Positions 50,301 to 63,895 of a stretch of 64,000 nucleotides of DNA are shown here, piece by piece. The DNA lies in assembly GCA_914767715.1 (NCBI GenBank), contig OU612074.1:8075501-8139500 (forward strand), given 5' to 3'. Position 1 is the first letter of the stretch, and the number at the start of each line of letters is the position of its first letter. The notes under the pieces are model-generated. The model worked only from the letters and a program-made list of their open reading frames with translations, did no database searches and was not told the DNA's origin. The position numbers and the translations under genes were made by a program. Source of the stretch: Membranipora membranacea. Its lineage: Eukaryota > Bryozoa > Gymnolaemata > Cheilostomatida > Membraniporidae.

Positions 50301-51049
50301 AAAAATTAAGTCTCTGTCGCAATCATACCTAACTCCGACCAGTTCAAGCCCCCAAGGACCTTATTTAAAATCCAGAATATGGAGATCCTCGGATAACCTG
50401 GTGGCTAATTAAGCTGACTTTAAATTTTCAAAAATATACCAAGGGTGGGTATCATGGTTTTTTTTCGCTCGGGTCAAAAAATAGATCTGCTTCCAACCTA
50501 CCTCATAAGGAGGAGCAACTCCTGCATGTCTCAAATCTGAAATCCGTTTGGCTCTGTGGGTCTCCGTTCTCCGTCAGCGCCAACTTTAACGACGTCCACT
50601 TTCACACTAAAAAAACATGCCAAACGGCAGCAGTAAAAAATTAAATCTCTGTCGCAATCATACCTAACTCCGACCAGTTCAAGCCCCCAAGGACCTTATT
50701 TAAAATCCAGAATATGGAGATCCTCGGATAACCTGGTGGCTAATTAAGCTGACTTTAAATTTTCAAAAATATACCAAGGGTGGGTATCATGGTTTTTTTT
50801 CGCTCGGGTCAAAAAATAGATCTGCTTCCAACCTACCTCATAAGGAGGAGCAACTCCTGCATGTCTCAAATCTGAAATCCGTTTGGCTCTGTGGGTCTCC
50901 GTTCTCCGTCAGCGCCAACTTTAACGACGTCCACTTTCACACTAAAAAAACATGCCAAACGGCAGCAGTAAAAAATTAAATCTCTGTCGCAATCATACCT
51001 AACTCCGACCAGTTCAAGCCCCCAAGGACCTTATTCAAATTCCAGAATA

Positions 51050-54000
51050 TGGAGATCCTCGGATAACCTGGTGGCTACTTAAGCTGACTTTAAATTTTCA
51101 AAAATATACCAAGGGTGGGTATCATGGTTTTTTTTCGCTCGGGTCAAAAAATAGATCTGCTTCCAACCTACCTCATAAGGAGGAGCAACTCCTGCATGTC
51201 TCAAATCTGAAATCCGTTTGGCTCTGTGGGTCTCCGTTCTCCGTCAGCGCCAACTTTAACGACGTCCACTTTCACACTAAAAAAACATGCCAAACGGCAG
51301 CAGTAAAAAATTAAATCTCTGTCACAATCATACCTAACTCCGACCAGTTCAAGCCCCCAAGGACCTTATTTAAAATCCAGAATATGGAGATCCTCGGATA
51401 ACCTGGTGGCTAATTAAGCTGACTTTAAATTTTCAAAAATATACCAAGGGTGGGTATCATGGTTTTTTTTCGCTCGGGTCAAAAAATAGATCTGCTTCCA
51501 ACCTACCTCATAAGGAGGAGCAACTCCTGCATGTCTCAAATCTGAAATCCGTTTGGCTCTGTGGGTCTCCGTTCTCCGTCAGCGCCAACTTTAACGACGT
51601 CCACTTTCACACTAAAAAAACATGCCAAACGGCAGCAGTACAAAATTAAATCTCTGTCACAATCATACCTAACTCCGACCAGTTCAAGCCCCCAAGGACC
51701 TTATTTAAAATCCAGAATATGGAGATCCTCGGATAACCTGGTGGCTAATTAAGCTGACTTTAAATTTTCAAAAATATACCAAGGGTGGGTATCATGGTTT
51801 TTTTTCGCTCGGGTCAAAAAATAGATCTGCTTCCAACCTACCTCATAAGGAGGAGCAACTCCTGCATGTCTCAAATCTGAAATCCGTTTGGCTCTGTGGG
51901 TCTCCGTTCTCCGTCAGCGCCAACTTTAACGACGTCCACTTTCACACTAAAAAAACATGCCAAACGGCAGCAGTAAAAAATTAAATCTCTGTCGCAATCA
52001 TACCTAACTCCGACCAGTTCAAGCCCCCAAGGACCTTATTTAAAATCCAGAATATGGAGATCCTCGGATAACCTGGTGGCTAATTAAGCTGACTTTAAAT
52101 TTTCAAAAATATACCAAGGGTGGGTATCATGGTTTTTTTTCGCTCGGGTCAAAAAATAGATCTGCTTCCAACCTACCTCATAAGGAGGAGCAACTCCTGC
52201 ATGTCTCAAATCTGAAATCCGTTTGGCTCTGTGGGTCTTTGTTCTCCGTCAGCGCCAACTTTAACGACGTCCACTTTCACACTAAAAAAACATGCCAAAC
52301 GGCAGCAGTAAAAAATTAAATCTCTGTCGCAATCATACCTAACTCCGACCAGTTCAAGCCCCCAAGGACCTTATTCAAAATCCAGAATATGGAGATCCTC
52401 GGATAACCTGGTGGCTACTTAAGCTGACTTTAAATTTTCAAAAATATACCAAGGGTGGGTATCATGGTTTTTTTTCGCTCGGGTCAAAAAATAGATCTGC
52501 TTCCAACCTACCTCATAAGGAGGAGCAACTCCTGCATGTCTCAAATCTGAAATCCGTTTGGCTCTGTGGGTCTCCGTTCTCCGTCAGCGCCAACTTTAAC
52601 GACGTCCACTTTCACACTAAAAAAACATGCCAAACGGCAGCAGTAAAAAATTAAATCTCTGTCACAATCATACCTAACTCCGACCAGTTCAAGCCCCCAA
52701 GGACCTTATTTAAAATCCAGAATATGGAGATCCTCGGATAACCTGGTGGCTAATTAAGCTGACTTTAAATTTTCAAAAATATACCAAGGGTGGGTATCAT
52801 GGTTTTTTTTCGCTCGGGTCAAAAAATAGATCTGCTTCCAACCTACCTCATAAGGAGGAGCAACTCCTGCATGTCTCAAATCTGAAATCCGTTTGGCTCT
52901 GTGGGTCTCCGTTCTCCGTCAGCGCCAACTTTAACGACGTCCACTTTCACACTAAAAAAACATGCCAAACGGCAGCAGTAAAAAATTAAATCTCTGTCGC
53001 AATCATACCTAACTCCGACCAGTTCAAGCCCCCAAGGACCTTATTTAAAATCCAGAATATGGAGATCCTCGGATAACCTGGTGGCTAATTAAGCTGACTT
53101 TAAATTTTCAAAAATATACCAAGGGTGGGTATCATGGTTTTTTTTCGCTCGGGTCAAAAAATAGATCTGCTTCCAACCTACCTCATAAGGAGGAGCAACT
53201 CCTGCATGTCTCAAATCTGAAATCCGTTTGGCTCTGTGGGTCTTTGTTCTCCGTCAGCGCCAACTTTAACGACGTCCACTTTCACACTAAAAAAAACATG
53301 CCAAACGGCAGCAGTAAAAAATTAAATCTCTGTCGCAATCATACCTAACTCCGACCAGTTCAAGCCCCCAAGGACCTTATTCAAAATCCAGAATATGGAG
53401 ATCCTCGGATAACCTGGTGGCTACTTAAGCTGACTTTAAATTTTCAAAAATATACCAAGGGTGGGTATCATGGTTTTTTTTCGCTCGGGTCAAAAAATAG
53501 ATCTGCTTCCAACCTACCTCATAAGGAGGAGCAACTCCTGCATGTCTCAAATCTGAAATCCGTTTGGCTCTGTGGGTCTCCGTTCTCCGTCAGCGCCAAC
53601 TTTAACGACGTCCACTTTCACACTAAAAAAACATGCCAAACGGCAGCAGTAAAAAATTAAATCTCTGTCGCAATCATACCTAACTCCGACCAGTTCAAGC
53701 CCCCAAGGACCTTATTCAAAATCCACAATATGGAGATCCTCGGATAACCTGGTGGCTAATTAAGCTGACTTTAAATTTTCAAAAATATACCAAGGGTGGG
53801 TATCATGGTTTTTTTTCGCTCCGGTCAAAAAATAGATCTGCTTCCAACCTACCTCATAAGGAGGAGCAACTCCTGCATGTCTCAAATCTGAAATCCGTTT
53901 GGCTCTGTGGGTCTCCGTTCTCCGTCAGCGCCAACTTTAACGACGTCCACTTTCACACTAAAAAAACATGCCAAACGGCAGCAGTAAAAAATTAAATCTC

Positions 54001-55400
54001 TGTCACAATCATACCTAACTCCGACCAGTTCAAGCCCCCAAGGACCTTATTTAAAATCCAGAATATGGAGATCCTCGGATAACCTGGTGGCTAATTAAGC
54101 TGACTTTAAATTTTCAAAAATATACCAAGGGTGGGTATCATGGTTTTTTTTCGCTCGGGTCAAAAAATAGATCTGCTTCCAACCTACCTCATAAGGAGGA
54201 GCAACTCCTGCATGTCTCAAATCTGAAATCCGTTTGGCTCTGTGGGTCTCCGTTCTCCGTCAGCGCCAACTTTAACGACGTCCACTTTCACACTAAAAAA
54301 ACATGCCAAACGGCAGCAGTAAAAAATTAAATCTCTGTCGCAATCATACCTAACTCCGACCAGTTCAAGCCCCCAAGGACCTTATTTAAAATCCAGAATA
54401 TGGAGATCCTCGGATAACCTGGTGGCTAATTAAGCTGACTTTAAATTTTCAAAAATATACCAAGGGTGGGTATCATGGTTTTTTTTCGCTCGGGTCAAAA
54501 AATAGATCTGCTTCCAACCTACCTCATAAGGAGGAGCAACTCCTGCATGTCTCAAATCTGAAATCCGTTTGGCTCTGTGGGTCTTCGTTCTCCGTCAGCG
54601 CCAACTTTAACGACGTCCACTTTCACACTAAAAAAACATGCCAAACGGCAGCAGTAAAAAATTAAATCTCTGTCGCAATCATACCTAACTCCGACCAGTT
54701 CAAGCCCCCAAGGACCTTATTCAAAATCCAGAATATGGAGATCCTCGGATAACCTGGTGGCTACTTAAGCTGACTTTAAATTTTCAAAAATATACCAAGG
54801 GTGGGTATCATGGTTTTTTTTCGCTCGGGTCAAAAAATAGATCTGCTTCCAACCTACCTCATAAGGAGGAGCAACTCCTGCATGTCTCAAATCTGAAATC
54901 CGTTTGGCTCTGTGGGTCTCCGTTCTCCGTCAGCGCCAACTTTAACGACGTCCACTTTCACACTAAAAAAACATGCCAAACGGCAGCAGTAAAAAATTAA
55001 ATCTCTGTCGCAATCATACCTAACTCCGACCAGTTCAAGCCCCCAAGGACCTTATTCAAAATCCACAATATGGAGATCCTCGGATAACCTGGTGGCTAAT
55101 TAAGCTGACTTTAAATTTTCAAAAATATACCAAGGGTGGGTATCATGGTTTTTTTTCGCTCCGGTCAAAAAATAGATCTGCTTCCAACCTACCTCATAAG
55201 GAGGAGCAACTCCTGCATGTCTCAAATCTGAAATCCGTTTGGCTCTGTGGGTCTCCGTTCTCCGTCAGCGCCAACTTTAACGACGTCCACTTTCACACTA
55301 AAAAACATGCCAAACGGCAGCAGTAAAAAATTTAATCTCTGTCGCAATCATACCTAACTCCAACCAGTTCAAGCCCCCAAGGACCTTATTCAAAATCCAG
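51050..55400 (+). repeat. 21-monomer (~7.03 kb) higher-order repeat, copy 1 (13-monomer matching part)
   Basis: About a dozen variants recur in the same order 7,031-7,033 bp downstream: CTACTTAAG at 51,076, 52,416, 53,422 and 54,762; CTGTCACAATC at about 51,320, 52,661 and 54,001; CCACAATATGG at about 53,724 and 55,063; CGCTCCGGTC at about 53,817 and 55,157; GTCTTCGTTC at about 54,582; and the ACTAAAAAACATG, AAATTTAATC and CTCCAACC combination at about 55,298-55,366. Copy-specific differences include CTGTCACAATC with AGTACAAAATT (about 51,638-51,658) and GGGTCTTTG (52,236 and 53,240). Confidence 0.8.
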
Positions 55401-57199
55401 AATATGGAGATCCTCGGATAACCTGGTGGCTAATTAAGCTGACTTTAAATTTTCAAAAATATACCAAGGGTGGGTATCATGGTTTTTTTTCGCTCGGGTC
55501 AAAAAATAGATCTGCTTCCAACCTACCTCATAAGGAGGAGCAACTCCTGCATGTCTCAAATCTGAAATCCGTTTGGCTCTGTGGGTCTCCGTTCTCCGTC
55601 AGCGCCAACTTTAACGACGTCCACTTTCACACTAAAAAAACATGCCAAACGGCAGCAGTAAAAAATTAAATCTCTGTCACAATCATACCTAACTCCGACC
55701 AGTTCAAGCCCCCAAGGACCTTATTTAAAATCCAGAATATGGAGATCCTCGGATAACCTGGTGGCTAATTAAGCTGACTTTAAATTTTCAAAAATATACC
55801 AAGGGTGGGTATCATGGTTTTTTTTCGCTCGGGTCAAAAAATAGATCTGCTTCCAACCTACCTCATAAGGAGGAGCAACTCCTGCATGTCTCAAATCTGA
55901 AATCCGTTTGGCTCTGTGGGTCTCCGTTCTCTGTCAGCGCCAACTTTAACGACGTCCACTTTCACACTAAAAAAACATGCCAAACGGCAGCAGTAAAAAA
56001 TTAAATCTCTGTCGCAATCATACCTAACTCCGACCAGTTCAAGCCCCCAAGGACCTTATTCAAAATCCAGAATATGGAGATCCTCGGATAACCTGGTGGC
56101 TACTTAAGCTGACTTTAAATTTTCAAAAATATACCAAGGGTGGGTATCATGGTTTTTTTTCGCTCAGGTCAAAAAATAGATCTGCTTCCAACCTACCTCA
56201 TAAGGAGGAGCAACTCCTGCATGTCTCAAATCTGAAATCCGTTTGGCTCTGTGGGTCTCCGTTCTCCGTCAGCGCCAACTTTAACGACGTTCACTTTCAC
56301 ACTAAAAAACATGCCAAACGGCAGCAGTAAAAAATTAAGTCTCTGTCGCAATCATACCTAACTCCGACCAGTTCAAGCCCCCAAGGACCTTATTTAAAAT
56401 CCAGAATATGGAGATCCTCGGATAACCTGGTGGCTAATTAAGCTGACTTTAAATTTTCAAAAATATACCAAGGGTGGGTATCATGGTTTTTTTTCGCTCG
56501 GGTCAAAAAATAGCTCTGCTTCCAACCTACCTCATAAGGAGGAGCAACTCCTGCATGTCTCAAATCTGAAATCCGTTTGGCTCTGTGGGTCTCCGTTCTC
56601 CGTCAGCGCCAACTTTAACGACGTCCACTTTCACACTAAAAAAACATGCCAAACGGCAGCAGTAAAAAATTAAATCTCTGTCGCAATCATACCTAACTCC
56701 GACCAGTTCAAGCCCCCAAGGACCTTATTCAAAATCCAGAATATGGAGATCCTCGGATAACCTGGTGGCTAATTAAGCTGACTTTAAATTTTCAAAAATA
56801 TACCAAGGGTGGGTATCATGGTTTTTTTTCGCTCGGGTCAAAAAATAGATCTGCTTCCAACCTACCTCATAAGGAGGAGCAACTCCTGCATGTCTCAAAT
56901 CTGAAATCCGTTTGGCTCTGTGGGTCTCCGTTCTCCGTCAGCGCAAACTTTAACGACGTCCACTTTCACACTAAAAAAACATGCCAAACGGCAGCAGTAA
57001 AAAATTAAATCTCTGTCGCAATCAAACCTAACTCCGACCAGTTCAAGCCCCCAAGGACCTTATTCAAAATCCAGAATATGGAGATCCTCGGATAACCTGG
57101 TGGCTAATTAAGCTGACTTTAAATTTTAAAAAATATACCAAGGGTGGGTATCATGGTTTTTTTTCGCTCGGGTCAAAAAATAGATTTGCTTCCAACCTA

Positions 57200-58350
57200 C
57201 CTCATAAGGAGGAGCAACTCCTGCTTGTCTCAAATCTGAAATCCGTTTGGCTCTGTGGGTCTCCGTTCTCCGTCAGCGCCAGCTTTAACGACGTCCACTT
57301 TCACACTAAAAAACATGCCAAACGGCAGCAGTAAAAAATTTAATCTCTGTCGCAATCATACCTAACTCCAACCAGTTCAAGCCCCCAAGGACCTTATTCA
57401 AAATCCAGAATATGGAGATCCTCGGATAACCTGGTGGCTAATTAAGCTGACTTTAAATTTTCAAAAATATACCAAGGGTGGGTATCATGGTTTTTTTTCG
57501 CTCGGGTCAAAAAATAGATCTGCTTCCAACCTACCTCATAAGGAGGAGCAACTCCTGCATGTCTCAAATCTGAAATCCGTTTGGCTGTGTGGGTCTCCGT
57601 TCTCCGTCAGCGCCAACTTTAACGACGTCCACTTTCACACTAAAAAAACATGCCAAACGGCAGCAGTAAAAAATTAAATCTCTGTCGCAATCATACCTAA
57701 CTCCGACCAGTTCAAGCCCCCAAGGACCTTATTCAAAATCCAGAATATGGAGATCCTCGGATAACCTGGTGGCTAATTAAGCTGACTTTAACTTTTCAAA
57801 AATAAACCAAGGGTGGGTATCATGGTTTTTTTTCGCTCGGGTCAAAAAATAGATCTGCTTCCAACCTACCTCATAAGGAGGAGCAACTCCTGCATGTCTC
57901 AAATCTGAAATCCGTTTGGCTCTGTGGGTCTCCGTTCTCCGTCAGCGCCAACTTTAACGACGTCCACTTTCACTCTAAAAAAACATGCCAAACGGCAGCA
58001 GTAAAAAATTAAATCTCTGTCGCAATCATACCTAACTCCGACCAGTTCAAGCCCCCAAGGACCTTATTCAAAATCCAGAATATGGAGATCCTCGGATAAC
58101 CTGGTGGCTACTTAAGCTGACTTTAAATTTTCAAAAATATACCAAGGGTGGGTATCATGGTTTTTTTTCGCTCGGGTCAAAAAATAGATCTGCTTCCAAC
58201 CTACCTCATAAGGAGGAGCAACTCCTGCATGTCTCAAATCTGAAATCCGTTTGGCTCTGTGGGTCTCCGTTCTCCGTCAGCGCCAACTTTAACGACGTCC
58301 ACTTTCACACTAAAAAAACATGCCAAACGGCAGCAGTAAAAAATTAAATC
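57200..58350 (+). repeat. Segment duplicated at 62,225-63,370 (15-monomer offset)
   Basis: Ordered variants ACTAAAAAACATG (57,306), AAATTTAATC (about 57,337), CTCCAACC (about 57,366), GGCTGTGTGGG (about 57,583), TTTAACTTTTC with AAATAAACC (57,786-57,807) and CTACTTAAG (58,108) recur at about 62,329, 62,361, 62,391, 62,607, 62,811-62,830 and 63,132. The offset is about 5,024 bp. The GGCTGTGTGGG then TTTAACTTTTC haplotype also occurs at 44,520-44,730 and 48,877-49,085. Confidence 0.8.
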
Positions 58351-61300
58351 TCTGTCACAATCATACCTAACTCCGACCAGTTCAAGCCCCCAAGGACCTT
58401 ATTTAAAATCCAGAATATGGAGATCCTCGGATAACCTGGTGGCTAATTAAGCTGACTTTAAATTTTCAAAAATATACCAAGGGTGGGTATCATGGTTTTT
58501 TTTCGCTCGGGTCAAAAAATAGCTCTGCTTCCAACCTACCTCATAAGGAGGAGCAACTCCTGCATGTCTCAAATCTGAAATCCGTTTGGCTCTGTGGGTC
58601 TCCGTTCTCCGTCAGCGCCAACTTTAACGACGTCCACTTTCACACTAAAAAAACATGCCAAACGGCAGCAGTAAAAAATTAAATCTCTGTCGCAATCATA
58701 CCTAACTCCGACCAGTTCAAGCCCCCAAGGACCTTATTTAAAATCCAGAATATGGAGATCCTCGGATAACCTGGTGGCTAATTAAGCTGACTTTAAATTT
58801 TCAAAAATATACCAAGGGTGGGTATCATGGTTTTTTTTCGCTCGGGTCAAAAAATAGATCTGCTTCCAACCTACCTCATAAGGAGGAGCAACTCCTGCAT
58901 GTCTCAAATCTGAAATCCTTTTGGCTCTGTGGGTCTCCGTTCTCCGTCAGCGCCAACTTCAACGACGTCCACTTTCACACTAAAAAAACATGCCAAACGG
59001 CAGCAGTAAAAAATTAAATCTCTGTCGCAATCATACCTAACTCCGACCAGTTCAAGCCCCCAAGGACCTTATTCAAAATCCAGAATATGGAGATCCTCGG
59101 ATAACCTGGTGGCTAATTAAGCTGACTTTAAATTTTCAAAAATATACCAAGGGTGGGTATCATGGTTTTTTTTCGCTCGGGTCAAAAAATAGATCTGCTT
59201 CCAACCTACCTCATAAGGAGGAGCAACTCCTGCATGTCTCAAATCTGAAATCCGTTTGGCTCTGTGGGTCTCCGTTCTCCGTCAGCGCCAACTTTAACGA
59301 CGTCCACTTTCACACTAAAAAAACATGCCAAACGGCAGCAGTAAAAAATTAAATCTCTGTCGCAATCATACCTAACTCCGACCAGTTCAAGCCCCCAAGG
59401 ACCTTATTCAAAATCCAGAATATGGAGATCCTCGGATAACCTGGTGGCTACTTAAGCTGACTTTAAATTTTCAAAAATATACCAAGGGTGGGTATCATGG
59501 TTTTTTTTCGCTCGGGTCAAAAAATAGATCTGCTTCCAACCTACCTCATAAGGAGGAGCAACTCCTGCATGTCTCAAATCTGAAATCCGTTTGGCTCTGT
59601 GGGTCTCCGTTCTCCGTCAGCGCCAACTTTAACGACGTCCACTTTCACACTAAAAAAACATGCCAAACGGCAGCAGTAAAAAATTAAATCTCTGTCACAA
59701 TCATACCTAACTCCGACCAGTTCAAGCCCCCAAGGACCTTATTTAAAATCCAGAATATGGAGATCCTCGGATAACCTGGTGGCTAATTAAGCTGACTTTA
59801 AATTTTCAAAAATATACCAAGGGTGGGTATCATGGTTTTTTTTCGCTCGGGTCAAAAAATAGATCTGCTTCCAACCTACCTCATAAGGAGGAGCAACTCC
59901 TGCATGTCTCAAATCTGAAATCCGTTTGGCTCTGTGGGTCTCCGTTCTCCGTCAGCGCCAACTTTAACGACGTCCCCTTTCACACTAAAAAAACATGCCA
60001 AACGGCAGCAGTAAAAAATTAAATCTCTGTCGCAATCATACCTAACTCCGACCAGTTCAAGCCCCCAAGGACCTTATTTAAAATCCAGAATATGGAGATC
60101 CTCGGATAACCTGGTGGCTAATTAAGCTGACTTTAAATTTTCAAAAATATACCAAGGGTGGGTATCATGGTTTTTTTTCGCTCGGGTCAAAAAATAGATC
60201 TGCTTCCAACCTACCTCATAAGGAGGAGCAACTCCTGCATGTCTCAAATCTGAAATCCGTTTGGCTCTGTGGGTCTTCGTTCTCCGTCAGCGCCAACTTT
60301 AACGACGTCCACTTTCACACTAAAAAAACATGCCAAACGGCAGCAGTAAAAAATTAAATCTCTGTCGCAATCATACCTAACTATGACCAGTTCAAGCCCC
60401 CAAGGACCTTATTCAAAATCCAGAATATGGAGATCCTCGGATAACCTGGTGGCTACTTAAGCTGACTTTAAATTTTCAAAAATATACCAAGGGTGGGTAT
60501 CATGGTTTTTTTTCGCTCGGGTCAAAAAATAGATCTGCTTCCAACCTACCTCATAAGGAGGAGCAACTCCTGCATGTCTCAAATCTGAAATCCGTTTGGC
60601 TCTGTGGGTCTCCGTTCTCCGTCAGCGCCAACTTTAACGACGTCCACTTTCACACTAAAAAAACATGCCAAACGGCAGCAGTAAAAAATTAAATCTCTGT
60701 CGCAATCATACCTAACTCCGACCAGTTCAAGCCCCCAAGGACCTTATTCAAAATCCACAATATGGAGATCCTTGGATAACCTGGTGGCTAATTAAGCTGA
60801 CTTTAAATTTTCAAAAATATACCAAGGGTGGGTATCATGGTTTTTTTTCGCTCCGGTCAAAAAATAGATCTGCTTCCAACCTACCTCATAAGGAGGAGCA
60901 ACTCCTGCATGTCTCAAATCTGAAATCCGTTTGGCTCTGTGGGTCTCCGTTCTCCGTCAGCGCCAACTTTAACGACGTCCACTTTCACACTAAAAAAACA
61001 TGCCAAACGGCAGCAGTAAAAAATTAAATCTCTGTCACAATCATACCTAACTCCGACCAGTTCAAGCCCCCAAGGACCTTATTTAAAATCCAGAATATGG
61101 AGATCCTCGGATAACCTGGTGGCTAATTAAGCTGACTTTAAATTTTCAAAAATATACCAAGGGTGGGTATCATGGTTTTTTTTCGCTCGGGTCAAAAAAT
61201 AGATCTGCTTCCAACCTACCTCATAAGGAGGAGCAACTCCTGCATGTCTCAAATCTGAAATCCGTTTGGCTCTGTGGGTCTCCGTTCTCCGTCAGCGCCA

Positions 61301-62430
61301 AATTTAACGACGTCCACTTTCACACTAAAAAAACATGCCAAACGGCAGCAGTAAAAAATTAAATCTCTGTCGCAATCATACCTAACTCCGACCGGTTCAA
61401 GCCCCCAAGGACCTTATTTAAAATCCAGAATATGGAGATCCTCGGATAACCTGGTGGCTAATTAAGCTGACTTTAAATTTTCAAAAATATACCAAGGGTG
61501 GGTATCATGGTTTTTTTTCGCTCGGGTCAAAAAATAGATCTGCTTCCAACCTACCTCATAAGGAGGAGCAACTCCTGCATGTCTCAAATCTGAAATCCGT
61601 TTGGCTCTGTGGGTCTTCGTTCTCCGTCAGCGCCAACTTTAACGACGTCCACTTTCACACTAAAAAAACATGCCAAACGGCAGCAGTAAAAAATTAAATC
61701 TCTGTCGCAATCATACCTAACTCCGACCAGTTCAAGCCCCCAAGGACCTTATTCAAAATCCAGAATATGGAGATCCTCGGATAACCTGGTGGCTACTTAA
61801 GCTGACTTTAAATTTTCAAAAATATACCAAGGGTGGGTATCATGGTTTTTTTTCGCTCGGGTCAAAAAATAGATCTGCTTCCAACCTACCTCATAAGGAG
61901 GAGCAACTCCTGCATGTCTCAAATCTGAAATCCGTTTGGCTCTGTGGGTCTCCGTTCTCCGTCAGCGCCAACTTTAACGACGTCCACTTTCACACTAAAA
62001 AAACATGCCAAACGGCAGCAGTAAAAAATTAAATCTCTGTCGCAATCATACCTAACTCCGACCAGTTCAAGCCCCCAAGGACCTTATTCAAAATCCACAA
62101 TGTGGAGATCCTCGGATAACCTGGTGGCTAATTAAGCTGACTTTAAATTTTCAAAAATATACCAAGGGTGGGTATCATGGTTTTTTTTCGCTCCGGTCAA
62201 AAAATAGATCTGCTTCCAACCTACCTCATAAGGAGGAGCAACTCCTGCATGTCTCAAATCTGAAATCCGTTTGGCTCTGTGGGTCTCCGTTCTCCGTCAG
62301 CGCCAACTTTAACGACGTCCACTTTCACACTAAAAAACATGCCAAACGGCAGCAGTAAAAAATTTAATCTCTGTCGCAATCATACCTAACTCCAACCAGT
62401 TCAAGCCCCCAAGGACCTTATTCAAAATCC
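58080..62430 (+). repeat. 21-monomer (~7.03 kb) higher-order repeat, copy 2
   Basis: Partner of 51,050-55,400 with the same variant order: CTACTTAAG at 58,108, 59,448, 60,453 and 61,793; CTGTCACAATC at about 58,352, 59,692 and 61,033; CCACAATATGG or CCACAATGTGG at about 60,755 and 62,095; CGCTCCGGTC at about 60,850 and 62,190; GTCTTCGTTC at about 61,613; and the ACTAAAAAACATG, AAATTTAATC and CTCCAACC combination at about 62,330-62,398. A further CTACTTAAG pair (56,101 and 63,132) fits the same offset, so the relation may continue rightward. Confidence 0.8.
61394..61404 (+). promoter_or_regulatory. Box-B-like motif (possible Pol III internal element)
   Basis: GGTTCAAGCCC here fits the degenerate box B consensus GGTTCRANYCC of tRNA-type Pol III promoters exactly. 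Nearly every other monomer has AGTTCAAGCCC at the same place, one mismatch away (188-198 in the first monomer). About 48 bases upstream TGCCAAACGG resembles box A only weakly, and a T7-T8 run follows about 110 bp downstream, as a Pol III terminator would. An 11-base match to a degenerate motif can occur by chance, and no transcript is demonstrated. Confidence 0.2.
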
Positions 62431-63895
62431 AGAATATGGAGATCCTCGGATAACCTGGTGGCTAATTAAGCTGACTTTAAATTTTCAAAAATATACCAAG
62501 GGTGGGTATCATGGTTTTTTTTCGCTCGGGTCAAAAAATAGATCTGCTTCCAACCTACCTCATAAGGAGGAGCAACTCCTGCATGTCTCAAATCTGAAAT
62601 CCGTTTGGCTGTGTGGGTCTCCGTTCTCCGTCAGCGCCAACTTTAACGACGTCCACTTTCACACTAAAAAAACATGCCAAACGGCAGCAGTAAAAAATTA
62701 AATCTCTGTCGCGATCATACCTAACTCCGACCAGTTCAAGCCCCCAAGGACCTTATTCAAAATCCAGAATATGGAGATCCTCGGATAACCTGGTGGCTAA
62801 TTAAGCTGACTTTAACTTTTCAAAAATAAACCAAGGGTGGGTATCATGGTTTTTTTTCGCTCGGGTCAAAAAATAGATCTGCTTCCAACCTACCTCATAA
62901 GGAGGAGCAACTCCTGCATGTCTCAAATCTGAAATCCGTTTGGCTCTGTGGGTCTCCGTTCTCCGTCAGCGCCAACTTTAACGACGTCCACTTTCACACT
63001 AAAAAAACATGCCAAACGGCAGCAGTAAAAAATTAAATCTCTGTCGCAATCATACCTAACTCCGACCAGTTCAAGCCCCCAAGGACCTTATTCAAAATCC
63101 AGAATATGGAGATCCTCGGATAACCTGGTGGCTACTTAAGCTGACTTTAAATTTTCAAAAATATACCAAGGGTGGGTATCATGGTTTTTTTTCGCTCGGG
63201 TCAAAAAATAGATCTGCTTCCAACCTACCTCATAAGGAGGAGCAACTCCTGCATGTCTCAAATCTGAAATCCGTTTGGCTCTGTGGGTCTCCGTTCTCCG
63301 TCAGCGCCAACTTTAACGACGTCCACTTTCACACTAAAAAAACATGCCAAACGGCAGCAGTAAAAAATTAAATCTCTGTCGCAATCATACCTAACTCCGA
63401 CCAGTTCAAGCCCCCAAGGACCTTATTCAAAATCCACAATATGGAGATCCTTGGATAACCTGGTGGCTAATTAAGCTGACTTTAAATTTTCAAAAATATA
63501 CCAAGGGTGGGTATCATGGTTTTTTTTCGCTCGGGTCAAAAAATAGATCTGCTTCCAACCTACCTCATAAGGAGGAGCAACTCCTGCATGTCTCAAATCT
63601 GAAATCCGTTTGGCTCTGTGGGTCTTCGTTCTCCGTCAGCGCCAACTTTAACGACGTCCACTTTCACACTAAAAAAACATGCCAAACGGCAGCAGTAAAA
63701 AATTAAATCTCTGTCGCAATCATACCTAACTCCGACCAGTTCAAGCCCCCAAGGACCTTATTCAAAATCCAGAATATGGAGATCCTCGGATAACCTGGTG
63801 GCTACTTAAGCTGACTTTAAATTTTCAAAAATATACCAAGGGTGGGTATCATGGTTTTTTTTCGCTCGGGTCAAAAAATAGATCTGCTTCCAACC

